Origin: a virus
Virus record (IMG/VR): IMGVR_UViG_3300023294_000099
Location: 1 to 23,884 of that record
DNA length: 23,884 nt
Reading direction: 5' to 3' (one strand)
Shown: positions 1 to 4,596 of the stretch, one piece after another
Position numbering within the stretch: position 1 is the stretch's first letter
Layout: every line of letters starts with the position of its first letter
Program-made: the position numbers and the translations under genes
The notes under the pieces: model-generated
The model's input: the letters and a program-made list of their open reading frames with translations, nothing else
Database searches by the model: none
Told to the model about the DNA's origin: nothing

Positions 1-19
1 AGTAATTACTCACTCACAC

Positions 20-55
20 AACTAAACTCTTAGTTATATAACTAAAGACTTAGTT
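20..55. repeat. Tandem palindromic sites AACTAA-N4-TTAGTT
   Basis: Two adjacent copies of the same short palindrome, AACTAA-actc-TTAGTT (20-35) and AACTAA-agac-TTAGTT (40-55), are separated by four bases. Together they also form a larger imperfect palindrome centred between 37 and 38, with 14 of 18 positions paired. Two phased palindromes suggest a dimeric DNA-binding protein or an origin-type element. There is no run of T on either side, so a terminator is less likely. No gene overlaps it. Confidence 0.5.
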
Positions 56-136
56 CACACTAATAACTTACTAACAATCAATAAGTTATCAATTAAATAT
101 AATCAATGTTCCTTCGGAATAGAGATTAAGTATTCT

Positions 137-277
137 TTAATAAAACAGCTCAAAAAGCCTAAATAAAGTGTTTACTATTACATAAACCCACAATAAGATT
201 ACTGTAAGCTTATTATCTTTTTTAAAAGATGCAATAAAAGCTGCTAATACAATAATAAATAGTATAAATGCTACCAT
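137..277 (-). CDS. Small two-helix membrane protein, 46 aa
   Basis: A 46-codon ORF begins with ATG at 277 and ends with TAA at 139-137. The first 18 residues (MVAFILFIIVLAAFIASF) are a clean transmembrane segment, a short polar turn KKDNK follows (19-23), and residues 24-39 (LTVILLWVYVIVNTLF) form a second one, giving a hairpin in the inner membrane with a short charged turn. The start is preceded by AACATT directly before ATG, as for the 143-aa gene at 1121 on the same strand. It lies downstream of that gene on the same strand and may share its transcript. Function is not recognisable; small membrane proteins of this kind include superinfection-exclusion and lysis-accessory proteins, but that is only a possibility. 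The hydrophobic pattern makes it unlikely to be a chance ORF. Confidence 0.6.
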   Translation of the reverse strand: MVAFILFIIVLAAFIASFKKDNKLTVILLWVYVIVNTLFRLFELFY

Positions 278-289
278 AATGTTAATTGT

Positions 290-382
290 TTAAATGTTAA
301 TAAATGTATTTAATAAAGCACAAAGAGAATAGTGATTGTTACACAGGATTTCTCTCGTTAACACTAAACTCAATGTGCTCAT
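290..382 (-). CDS. Possible small ORF, 30 aa, unknown
   Basis: An open frame of 30 codons starts with ATG at 382 and ends with TAA at 292-290, 12 nt before the start of the 46-aa membrane ORF. It reads MSTLSLVLTREIL at the N-terminus and has two cysteines and no charged segment of note. Its position between two likely small genes on the same strand is the main support. Composition is not distinctive and the DNA under it also holds a 6-bp inverted repeat (324-329 with 350-355), so it may be noncoding. Confidence 0.25.
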   Translation of the reverse strand: MSTLSLVLTREILCNNHYSLCALLNTFINI

Positions 383-454
383 TATAATAAGCTGTTATAA
401 GCCTACCATATTAAGTAAGCTATAATACAGTAATCATTATTACTACTCCCTAAG

Positions 455-526
455 GAGCTTATAGCCTACTAATTACCACTTACTATGTAGTAAGCTAATA
501 ATCAATGTTTTCAGCTCTATAAGCTC
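455..526. repeat. 10-bp inverted repeat enclosing a second palindrome
   Basis: GAGCTTATAG at 455-464 is the exact reverse complement of CTATAAGCTC at 517-526. Between them is the near-perfect palindrome CTTACTATGTAGTAAG (479-494; seven paired bases each side of a TG centre). Just upstream are CTCC-CTAA-GGAG (446-457) and GTAAT-CATT-ATTAC (430-443). The right arm lies inside the 25-aa membrane ORF. The group could fold as RNA in the leftward transcript, or act as DNA sites such as operators or an origin. Confidence 0.5.
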
Positions 527-572
527 TTAATAAGATAAATACAATCAATACTATCAATGTTGGTATTACCAT
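495..572 (-). CDS. Tiny single-pass membrane peptide, 25 aa
   Basis: A 25-codon ORF runs from ATG at 572 to TAG at 497-495. Residues 2-15 (VIPTLIVLIVFILL) are a compact hydrophobic helix, followed by RAYRAENIDY, a positively charged then acidic tail. That arrangement is typical of a single-span peptide with the C-terminus in the cytoplasm. It follows the 143-aa gene by about 120 nt on the same strand; a 12-codon ORF (MMSFFGLIVTFK, starting near 641) lies between them. The function is unknown. The length is too short for statistical certainty, but the hydrophobicity and clean start and stop argue that it is real. Confidence 0.5.
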   Translation of the reverse strand: MVIPTLIVLIVFILLRAYRAENIDY

Positions 573-689
573 GATTAAATGTTTTAATGTATTAATGTTA
601 AACTATTTAAAGGTAACAATTAAACCAAAGAACGACATCATCTCAATCAAGAGACAATGTGGTTCAATAGTTCAATGTTAACTTAGTGA

Positions 690-1121
690 TTAGTCACGTG
701 ACTCCTCAAGTTCAGCTTCAACAGTAGCTACTGAAGCCCAAGGGTCTGCACCAAAGTCACTAGATTCATTACGAAAGCCAACACCTTGAAGATGTGACAT
801 TACCATAAATACTGGTTGACCTTTAGTAAGATAAACAGTAGAGTTGTAGCTGCTACCAGTAGTCATACGAACCTCACCATCCTTAGACATGTAGTTACCA
901 GCATGAACTCTAGCGTTACTTGTAACAACTTCATCAGAAGCATTTACATACTCCATGATAGCAATATGATAATCACTACCAGTAGATTTAGACTTGTATG
1001 TCTTTGGTGCTCCATCAAGCATGTTGAAAGCAATAAGCTTTGCAGTAAATGGAGCTTCAATTGTGTCTGGACGCACGTTTCCGTTAGCATCCAATGATTC
1101 GATAAATTTGAATTTTGGCAT
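690..1121 (-). CDS. 143-aa protein, possibly an ssDNA-binding OB-fold protein
   Basis: The ORF starts at ATG 1121 with AACATT immediately before it and ends at TAA (692-690). The protein alternates short beta-like strands (FTAKLIAFNM, HIAIMEYVN, STVYLTKG, PVFMVMSHL) with glycine- and serine-rich turns, and ends in an acidic tail (VEAELEESRD). Small size, a beta-rich core and an acidic C-terminus are what one sees in bacteriophage single-strand DNA-binding proteins, where the tail recruits replication partners. I do not see an unambiguous SSB signature, so this is a fold-level guess. It is the first gene of the leftward arm, diverging from the rightward gene set, and its mRNA leader contains a nested hairpin (1153-1212). 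A replication role would fit its position opposite the packaging and head genes. It could equally be a virion or unknown early protein. Confidence 0.4.
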   Translation of the reverse strand: MPKFKFIESLDANGNVRPDTIEAPFTAKLIAFNMLDGAPKTYKSKSTGSDYHIAIMEYVNASDEVVTSNARVHAGNYMSKDGEVRMTTGSSYNSTVYLTKGQPVFMVMSHLQGVGFRNESSDFGADPWASVATVEAELEESRD

Positions 1122-1152
1122 AATGTTGTGTATTTAGATTAAGTATAAAGGC

Positions 1153-1212
1153 ATACGGGTCTTTCCCTGCCAATAGTTAGCCCTGGGAGTTGTGATGGGA
1201 TACCTGTCGTAT
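1153..1212 (-). promoter_or_regulatory. Structured 5' leader upstream of the 143-aa gene
   Basis: Read on the minus strand, this GC-richer patch folds into nested helices. ATACG (1212-1208) pairs with CGTAT (1157-1153); GGT (1204-1202) pairs with ACC (1160-1158) with a three-base bulge; TCCC (1200-1197) pairs with GGGA (1167-1164); and an inner hairpin GCTAA-CTA-TTGGC (1181-1169) has one U:G pair. The wobble becomes a C:A mismatch on the other strand, favouring a leftward RNA. The fold ends about 31 nt before the ATG at 1121, the usual place for translational autoregulation or a riboswitch-like element. No known riboswitch class is recognised and no clear promoter for it is visible. Confidence 0.45.
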
Positions 1213-1410
1213 ATATCTACACAATCAATTTTTTATAATAAATAATTTAAAAAAATAATTTTTACCTAACTCTCATTATAAAGTACAAATACCACTTGTT
1301 ATGCTCACTATATTAAGTGTTATCTGCTATTTCTTATTAAGAATCATTCTAAATAAGGATTATTTTGTTAATGATATGTTAATTAATTAGGAATACCACT
1401 TTTAATGTTG

Positions 1411-1418
1411 TATATTTG
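1411..1418 (+). promoter_or_regulatory. Possible -7 element for the structured RNA
   Basis: TATATTTG fits the Bacteroidota -7 consensus TAnnTTTG and lies about 40 nt before the outermost helix of the structured region that starts near 1456. No TTG or TTTG is found 19-21 nt upstream, so only half of a promoter is present. A second match, TACCTTTG at 1469-1476, lies inside the folded region, with CTG at the -33 position. Which of them, if either, is used cannot be told from sequence. Confidence 0.25.
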
Positions 1419-1454
1419 CACTGTAGTTGACTCTATTGTTGCACACTGCACTTA

Positions 1455-1870
1455 TTTTGAGAGGTTAATACCTTTGGTTTGTAAGTATACAGGTGTAAAT
1501 AGGTTAAACTTGATGATATAAGAGGTGCAGTCAGTACTCAGAACACCAGAGTAAGTTAAGTGGTTAAAACCTGACAAGTACGATAACCCTAGTAATAGGC
1601 AACCTACCTCAAAGTTCTCAAATCAATTACATTTTCTGAATAGTAGTAATCCTAGCGTAAGCTTTCTTGGGTTTAAACCTACTATTCTTTTAATTAGACT
1701 CAATTAAAGAAGTAGTACTTAAAACTTATATATTATAAGTGAGAAGTGAGCTGTGTTTAAGCTATAAGTCTATAGTATATAGGAATTACCCTGTATATAA
1801 TACAACTTTAGAAGAATATTACCCACTATCTGTTACAATACGTAATATTAAGTATAATTCCTACTAGGTT
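1455..1870 (+). ncRNA. Candidate large structured noncoding RNA
   Basis: About 415 bases with no convincing gene but dense nested inverted repeats. A closing helix TTTGAG+AGGTT (1456-1466) pairs with AACCT+CTCAAA (1601-1605 and 1608-1613), 11 bp with a two-base bulge. Inside it are AGGTT/AACCT (1501-1505 with 1568-1572), AACTT/AAGTT (1507-1511 with 1553-1557), a possible pseudoknot (1524-1553) and CCTA-GTAA-TAGG with a GNRA loop (1588-1599). Next come GAATAGTAG/CTACTATTC (1638-1646 with 1679-1687, extended by AATCC/GGGTT), TTTAATT/AATTAAA (1689-1708), ACTTATA/TATAAGT (1724-1740), TAGGAATTA/TAATTCCTA (1780-1788 with 1855-1863) and, nested in that, AATATTAC/GTAATATT (1815-1822 with 1842-1849). 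U:G pairs such as 1650:1671 favour the plus strand. The 3' end would abut the promoter at 1893. Not all of these helices can form at once. No match to tRNA, tmRNA or RNase P RNA is recognised. Confidence 0.45.
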
Positions 1871-1892
1871 AATAAAATAAATGACTAATTTC

Positions 1893-1923
1893 TTTGTGGT
1901 CTCGGTTATTTTACGTACCTTTG
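1893..1923 (+). promoter_or_regulatory. Bacteroidota promoter, probably leaderless
   Basis: TTTG (1893-1896), a 19-nt spacer and TACCTTTG (1916-1923) match the TTTG-N19-21-TAnnTTTG consensus exactly. The ATG of the next gene starts at 1928, four bases after the -7 element, which is where transcription would normally begin. The mRNA is therefore expected to start at or next to the A of the start codon. Confidence 0.8.
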
Positions 1924-1927
1924 ATGT

Positions 1928-2098
1928 ATGAAAGAAAAAGATAACAAATGTACATGTAATGACCCATCTACTTTTACGATGGATAAGCATGATGAAGCGT
2001 ATATGCATAAATGCCCTCATTGTATAAGTTTAATATGGGAAGCTGCTAAACCTACTTTAAAAGGTGTTAAAGGCAGTATTATAATGTGTGGATCTTGA
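1928..2098 (+). CDS. Small zinc-ribbon-like protein, 56 aa
   Basis: ATG at 1928 to TGA at 2096-2098. It carries C8-x-C10, C29-P-H-C32 and C54, with nearby histidines H21, H27 and H31, a pattern fitting a small zinc-binding fold (two cysteine pairs or knuckles separated by about 18 residues). The start sits directly behind a full consensus promoter, so this is the first gene of the rightward operon and probably expressed from a leaderless message. Small Cys-knuckle proteins in phages are often host-takeover or nucleic-acid-binding factors; which applies here is unknown. An ORF of 64 codons on the opposite strand (1826-2020) overlaps it but lacks these features. Confidence 0.65.
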   Translation: MKEKDNKCTCNDPSTFTMDKHDEAYMHKCPHCISLIWEAAKPTLKGVKGSIIMCGS

Positions 2099-2146
2099 TA
2101 ATAAAGAAAAGTATACTTGGGATTTAATGGGTGTTAAAAAAAAGTA

Positions 2147-2449
2147 ATGAAAGAAATATATGAATATAAAGTGCATACGAATGTATTTGAAAGAAATAGT
2201 GCATACCTTGACTTAATATTCTTAGGTACTACATTGTGTAGTGATTATGCTGATGGTATTAAAGACTCTGAGTTTTTATATAGGAATTATACTGTTAGTA
2301 TGTCATCAGAAGATGCTGATATGTTTGAAACTGATATGTTTGAGCATAAAGGAGGATTAGCTACGATGAGTTATGATTACTTAGCTGTAGATGATTATAG
2401 AGTATACATGGTGGTAAATGGTGTGGTATTAGCAATAGAAATAATATGA
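2147..2449 (+). CDS. Hypothetical protein, 100 aa
   Basis: ATG-initiated ORF ending in TGA that overlaps the next start by four bases (ATGA), a sign of translational coupling. It is a soluble, acidic protein with mixed strands and loops (KVHTNVFERNSAYLDLIFLG near the N-terminus; DYRVYMVVNGVVLAIEII as a hydrophobic beta-like C-terminal strand). A short internal repeat, DMFE-TDMFE, is seen at about residues 58-66. No family is recognised. It belongs to the run of small accessory genes behind the promoter at 1893. Confidence 0.65.
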   Translation: MKEIYEYKVHTNVFERNSAYLDLIFLGTTLCSDYADGIKDSEFLYRNYTVSMSSEDADMFETDMFEHKGGLATMSYDYLAVDDYRVYMVVNGVVLAIEII

Positions 2450-2646
2450 AAGATAAAACTAAAGATGGTGATTTAATAACTACTACGGATGCTGAAGGAC
2501 GTACTTGGAGTTGGGTGTATAGTGATTGTGCTTACTTCAGCAATACACAACAGAATATTCAAGAAGAATCGTTTAGATTCGGTATATTAGATATGAGTAA
2601 TGGAGAATTTACATTGATAGATGATAAAGATGAAAGAAAAAGATAA
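2446..2646 (+). CDS. Hypothetical protein, 66 aa
   Basis: This ORF starts within the stop of the preceding gene (ATGA) and ends in TAA; its 3' end overlaps the next small ORF (start 2630) in another frame. It is polar, with a TWSWVYSDCAYF stretch around residues 20-31 and a charged C-terminus (DDKDERKR). No motif or family is recognised. Tight coupling on both sides is the main reason to regard it as a real gene. Confidence 0.6.
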   Translation: MKDKTKDGDLITTTDAEGRTWSWVYSDCAYFSNTQQNIQEESFRFGILDMSNGEFTLIDDKDERKR

Positions 2647-2734
2647 ACAAAGTCTTATAGAAAGATTAATTCCTTTACAGCAAACTTATGATTATTATAT
2701 GAGAGCTATATTTGATAAAATAAATAAGAAATGA
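2630..2734 (+). CDS. Small hypothetical protein, 34 aa
   Basis: A 34-codon ORF (N-terminus MKEKDKQSLIERLIPLQQ) begins 17 nt before the stop of the previous gene and ends in a TGA overlapping the next start (ATGA at 2731-2734). It looks like a single amphipathic helix with a lysine-rich end. Its start MKEKDK resembles that of the 56-aa zinc protein (MKEKDNK). The short length makes function unreadable, but coupled overlaps at both ends and the otherwise gapless gene chain support it. Confidence 0.5.
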   Translation: MKEKDKQSLIERLIPLQQTYDYYMRAIFDKINKK

Positions 2735-2946
2735 AACAACAAATTGAAGAAAATGCTAAATACGATAAGATAGGAGAAAACTCTTCTTTACCTACAGAAG
2801 AAGAGTTTTTAAAGTTTTTAGAAGATATGGTTAATAAATCTACTGATGACATCGTCTTTGGAAATGCAATGAAATCAATATACGAAAACAGACCAGAGGT
2901 AATTAAAGATATAGATGAATGGGAAAAGGAGTTAAAAAAGAAATAG
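2731..2946 (+). CDS. Hypothetical acidic helical protein, 71 aa
   Basis: ATG overlaps the preceding TGA, stop is TAG. The product is highly charged and predicted helical throughout (EEEFLKFLEDMVNKSTDDI at about 23-41; IDEWEKELKKK at the C-terminus). No known motif. The last 28 bases overlap the 59-aa ORF that starts at 2919 in a different frame. An antisense ORF over the same interval is a shadow caused by the A-rich coding strand. Confidence 0.6.
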   Translation: MKQQIEENAKYDKIGENSSLPTEEEFLKFLEDMVNKSTDDIVFGNAMKSIYENRPEVIKDIDEWEKELKKK

Positions 2947-3098
2947 AAGATCATGAAGCGTTTGAGATTATAAGTACTACAGACAGAGAGCAGTTTGATA
3001 GCTTCTTAGATGATTTAACTAGTAACCAAGAATATCCTGATGAGATGGAAATATTTACTAGTGATATAGGATGGCATAAAATAAAAGATTATAGATGA
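2919..3098 (+). CDS. Hypothetical protein, 59 aa, overlapping both neighbours
   Basis: A 59-codon ORF starts at ATG 2919 inside the end of the previous gene and ends in TGA at 3096-3098, overlapping the next ATG (3095) by four bases. The product begins MGKGVKKEIEDHEAF and continues with an acidic stretch (TDREQFDSFLDDL, about 22-34) and IGWHKIKDYR at the end. It fills what would otherwise be a 150-nt hole in a gapless gene run, and the ATGA junction is the same device used by its neighbours, so I regard it as real. No family recognised. Confidence 0.6.
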   Translation: MGKGVKKEIEDHEAFEIISTTDREQFDSFLDDLTSNQEYPDEMEIFTSDIGWHKIKDYR

Positions 3099-3313
3099 AT
3101 AAGTTAGAAGTTAAAGAGTTTCTTAAAGTAAAATTAAACGAAGGGTATATAACTCATCCAATGCTGTTAGAGCTTTATAAAGATGATGAAATTATTCTAG
3201 ATGACATGCTAAATATGATGTATAGTATTCCTAAAAGAAGAGAACATGTTATATTTTGTAGCAGTGAATTAGGTAAAAAAATAAATGATATGCTTTTAAA
3301 AGATTATAAATGA
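3095..3313 (+). CDS. Hypothetical helical protein, 72 aa
   Basis: Starts on the ATGA shared with the previous gene and ends on an ATGA shared with the next (3310). The N-terminal half (LEVKEFLKVKLNEGYITHPM) and middle (LLELYKDDEIILDDMLNMMY) read as two amphipathic helices, reminiscent of small helical-bundle regulators, but no helix-turn-helix is obvious. Two cysteine-adjacent serines (FCSSELG) add nothing diagnostic. Function unknown. Confidence 0.6.
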   Translation: MNKLEVKEFLKVKLNEGYITHPMLLELYKDDEIILDDMLNMMYSIPKRREHVIFCSSELGKKINDMLLKDYK

Positions 3314-3528
3314 GTGATAAATTGATTATATATTGCAATATGCATAATGAACCCGAAAATAATTGTACTAAGTGTGCAACACATATTAAAGAATTAGAAA
3401 TACTATCTTGGGGTAAACAACCTATTAAAAAAGATAACGTAAAATTACTTAAAATAAAAGCTAGAAGAAATGGTTTTAATTGGGGTTATGCACAAAAGTT
3501 ATGGGAAGATAGTTTTAAAAATAAATAA
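3310..3528 (+). CDS. Small protein with a Cys/His zinc-finger-like motif, 72 aa
   Basis: Coupled to the gene before by ATGA, and its TAA is followed without a gap by the next ATG (3529). Residues 8-22 contain YCNMHNEPENNCTKC, that is C9, H12, C19 and C22, a spacing compatible with a small zinc knuckle. The C-terminal half is basic (KLLKIKARRNGFNWGYAQKLW) and could contact nucleic acid. A zinc-dependent nucleic-acid or protein-binding role is plausible but inferred only from this motif. Confidence 0.6.
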   Translation: MSDKLIIYCNMHNEPENNCTKCATHIKELEILSWGKQPIKKDNVKLLKIKARRNGFNWGYAQKLWEDSFKNK

Positions 3529-3864
3529 ATGAAAGAAAAAAAATATACATACCCTAGAGTAGACTTTGAAAGACAAATGATAGAACCTGATGGTGAAACA
3601 CCTGTAATACAGATGATATTTACAAGTATTGTTATTGATAGGTTTGGTGAAGAGGAGGTAGTACAGCTTATAAGCTTCTATCCTTATGTAGGTAAAAGAG
3701 ATGGTGAGTGTGAAATGGATAGTGCAGATGTATTCCATCAGATGTGTAGAGAGGCTTACTTTGCTGATGATGAAGAGGATGATACCGCACATGATACCGC
3801 ACATGACGATAAGTCTTTAAATGAAGGTAATATAACGTTTAATAAAGATGATGAGAGATGGTAG
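3529..3864 (+). CDS. Hypothetical acidic protein, 111 aa
   Basis: Starts directly after the previous stop. The first 60 residues look beta-rich (VIQMIFTSIVIDRF, VVQLISFYPYVG) and the last 40 are strongly acidic and probably disordered (ADDEEDDTAHDTAHDD). The acidic tail contains an exact 12-nt tandem duplication (3781-3792 and 3793-3804) giving DTAH twice. It ends WTAG within the sequence ATGGTAG, sharing seven bases with the next gene's start. No family recognised. Confidence 0.6.
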   Translation: MKEKKYTYPRVDFERQMIEPDGETPVIQMIFTSIVIDRFGEEEVVQLISFYPYVGKRDGECEMDSADVFHQMCREAYFADDEEDDTAHDTAHDDKSLNEGNITFNKDDERW

Positions 3865-4523
3865 ATTTTAATAAAACACCGTATTTGTATAGAGTAACAC
3901 TAGATGCTGAAAAATCAAGTTCTGACAGTAAAACAGGACATTGCTATTTTGTACTTGACGGAAAAACTAAATTAATTCCTTATGATCAATTTGAATTTTA
4001 TTCTAGGGAACAACTTACTAAGGAAGAGGTGATAAAGAAGTGTGAAGGCAGTCATATAATTAGAGTATCTGGAAATTTTAGACCTATAGATCTTAAGTAT
4101 TATACACCTAGTTTAAAAGAGTTCCATAGTGGATTTAAATATGAATACTTTGCAGAAGATAATAATGAATGGTCTAAAGAAGTATTTTACTTAAATAAAT
4201 CTCATATAGACCTAGTCAAGTACGTTGAAGCAGATAAGCTTCCTAAAGTACGCTGTAAACTCCTTGATAAAATTGATATAGAGGATTTAGGTTTTACGTG
4301 TATGGGAGGATATGATATAGATACTGTTACAAGATTGTTTAAAATGTTAAACAATAAAGGTTATTGGGTACATTTGGGAGTATTATTTTTATCTGATAGA
4401 GCAGTTGTAGAAGTTAAATCTTCTGTAGAAGAAAATTCTATAGAAACTTTATTGGTGCATTCTATTACTATTAAAAACAAGTCAGAATTAGTTAAATTAC
4501 TAAAACAATTAGGAACAAAATAA
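3858..4523 (+). CDS. Phage protein with YYTP-EFH-GF domain, 221 aa
   Basis: The protein has two parts. Residues 1-78 are a unique beta-rich segment. Residues 80-219 repeat, with the same order of landmarks, the product of the gene at 6499: KYYTPSLKEFHSGFKYE (80-96), RCKLLDKIDIEDLGF (132-146) and IKNKSELVKLLKQLG (205-219). I recall this arrangement as a widespread hypothetical family in Bacteroidota phages, with no assigned function. The start codon lies in the overlap ATGGTAG with the previous gene. The end of the gene carries an inverted repeat around the stop (4508-4515 with 4529-4536), and a new promoter follows, so this is probably the last gene of the first transcription unit. Confidence 0.65.
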   Translation: MVDFNKTPYLYRVTLDAEKSSSDSKTGHCYFVLDGKTKLIPYDQFEFYSREQLTKEEVIKKCEGSHIIRVSGNFRPIDLKYYTPSLKEFHSGFKYEYFAEDNNEWSKEVFYLNKSHIDLVKYVEADKLPKVRCKLLDKIDIEDLGFTCMGGYDIDTVTRLFKMLNNKGYWVHLGVLFLSDRAVVEVKSSVEENSIETLLVHSITIKNKSELVKLLKQLGTK

Positions 4524-4562
4524 AGAAATTCCTAATATTTAATATTAAGGTAGTAGGAATTA
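4508..4562 (+). promoter_or_regulatory. Competing AGGAA/TTCCT inverted repeats ahead of a promoter
   Basis: ATTAGGAA (4508-4515) is complementary to TTCCTAAT (4529-4536), forming a hairpin around the stop codon. The middle arm AATTCCTA (4527-4534) is also complementary to TAGGAATT (4554-4561). The two hairpins exclude each other. The third arm lies where the -33 box of the promoter at 4577 should be. There is no T-run, so a simple terminator is unlikely. The full word TAGGAATTA (4554-4562) also occurs at 1780-1788, with its complement at 1855-1863, ahead of the 1893 promoter. A repressor or activator site shared by both promoters would explain this. Confidence 0.45.
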
Positions 4563-4576
4563 CTTGTTACCTGACA

Positions 4577-4584
4577 TACCTTTG
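4577..4584 (+). promoter_or_regulatory. Bacteroidota -7 promoter element TACCTTTG
   Basis: Same -7 octamer as the promoter at 1916. The -33 region holds TAGGAATT instead of TTTG, which suggests dependence on an activator or control by the inverted repeat there. Transcription would start near 4589, eight bases before ATG 4597. This rules against the longer TTG-initiated reading from 4564, whose first codons would lie inside the promoter. Confidence 0.6.
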
Positions 4585-4596
4585 TACAAGCAAACA

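Noticed and set aside
816-1097. 93-codon plus-strand ORF
   Set aside because: Shadow of the 143-aa minus-strand gene, with low-complexity Ser/Thr/Asn content and no leader features.
1423-1640. tRNA or tmRNA genes in the intergenic region
   Set aside because: No T-loop consensus with a paired arm, no cloverleaf and no CCA-ending acceptor could be assembled.
1-1900. CRISPR array or integrase attachment site
   Set aside because: The repeats are short and irregularly spaced, without spacers of constant length; no integrase gene is present in the window.
1826-2020. 64-codon minus-strand ORF
   Set aside because: It lies antisense to the 56-aa zinc protein and its promoter, across the structured repeats; the plus-strand gene has Cys motifs and a consensus promoter, this one has neither.
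2319-2341. Two TATGTTTG matches to the -7 consensus
   Set aside because: Both lie inside coding DNA as part of the DMFE repeat and have no -33 element at the right spacing.
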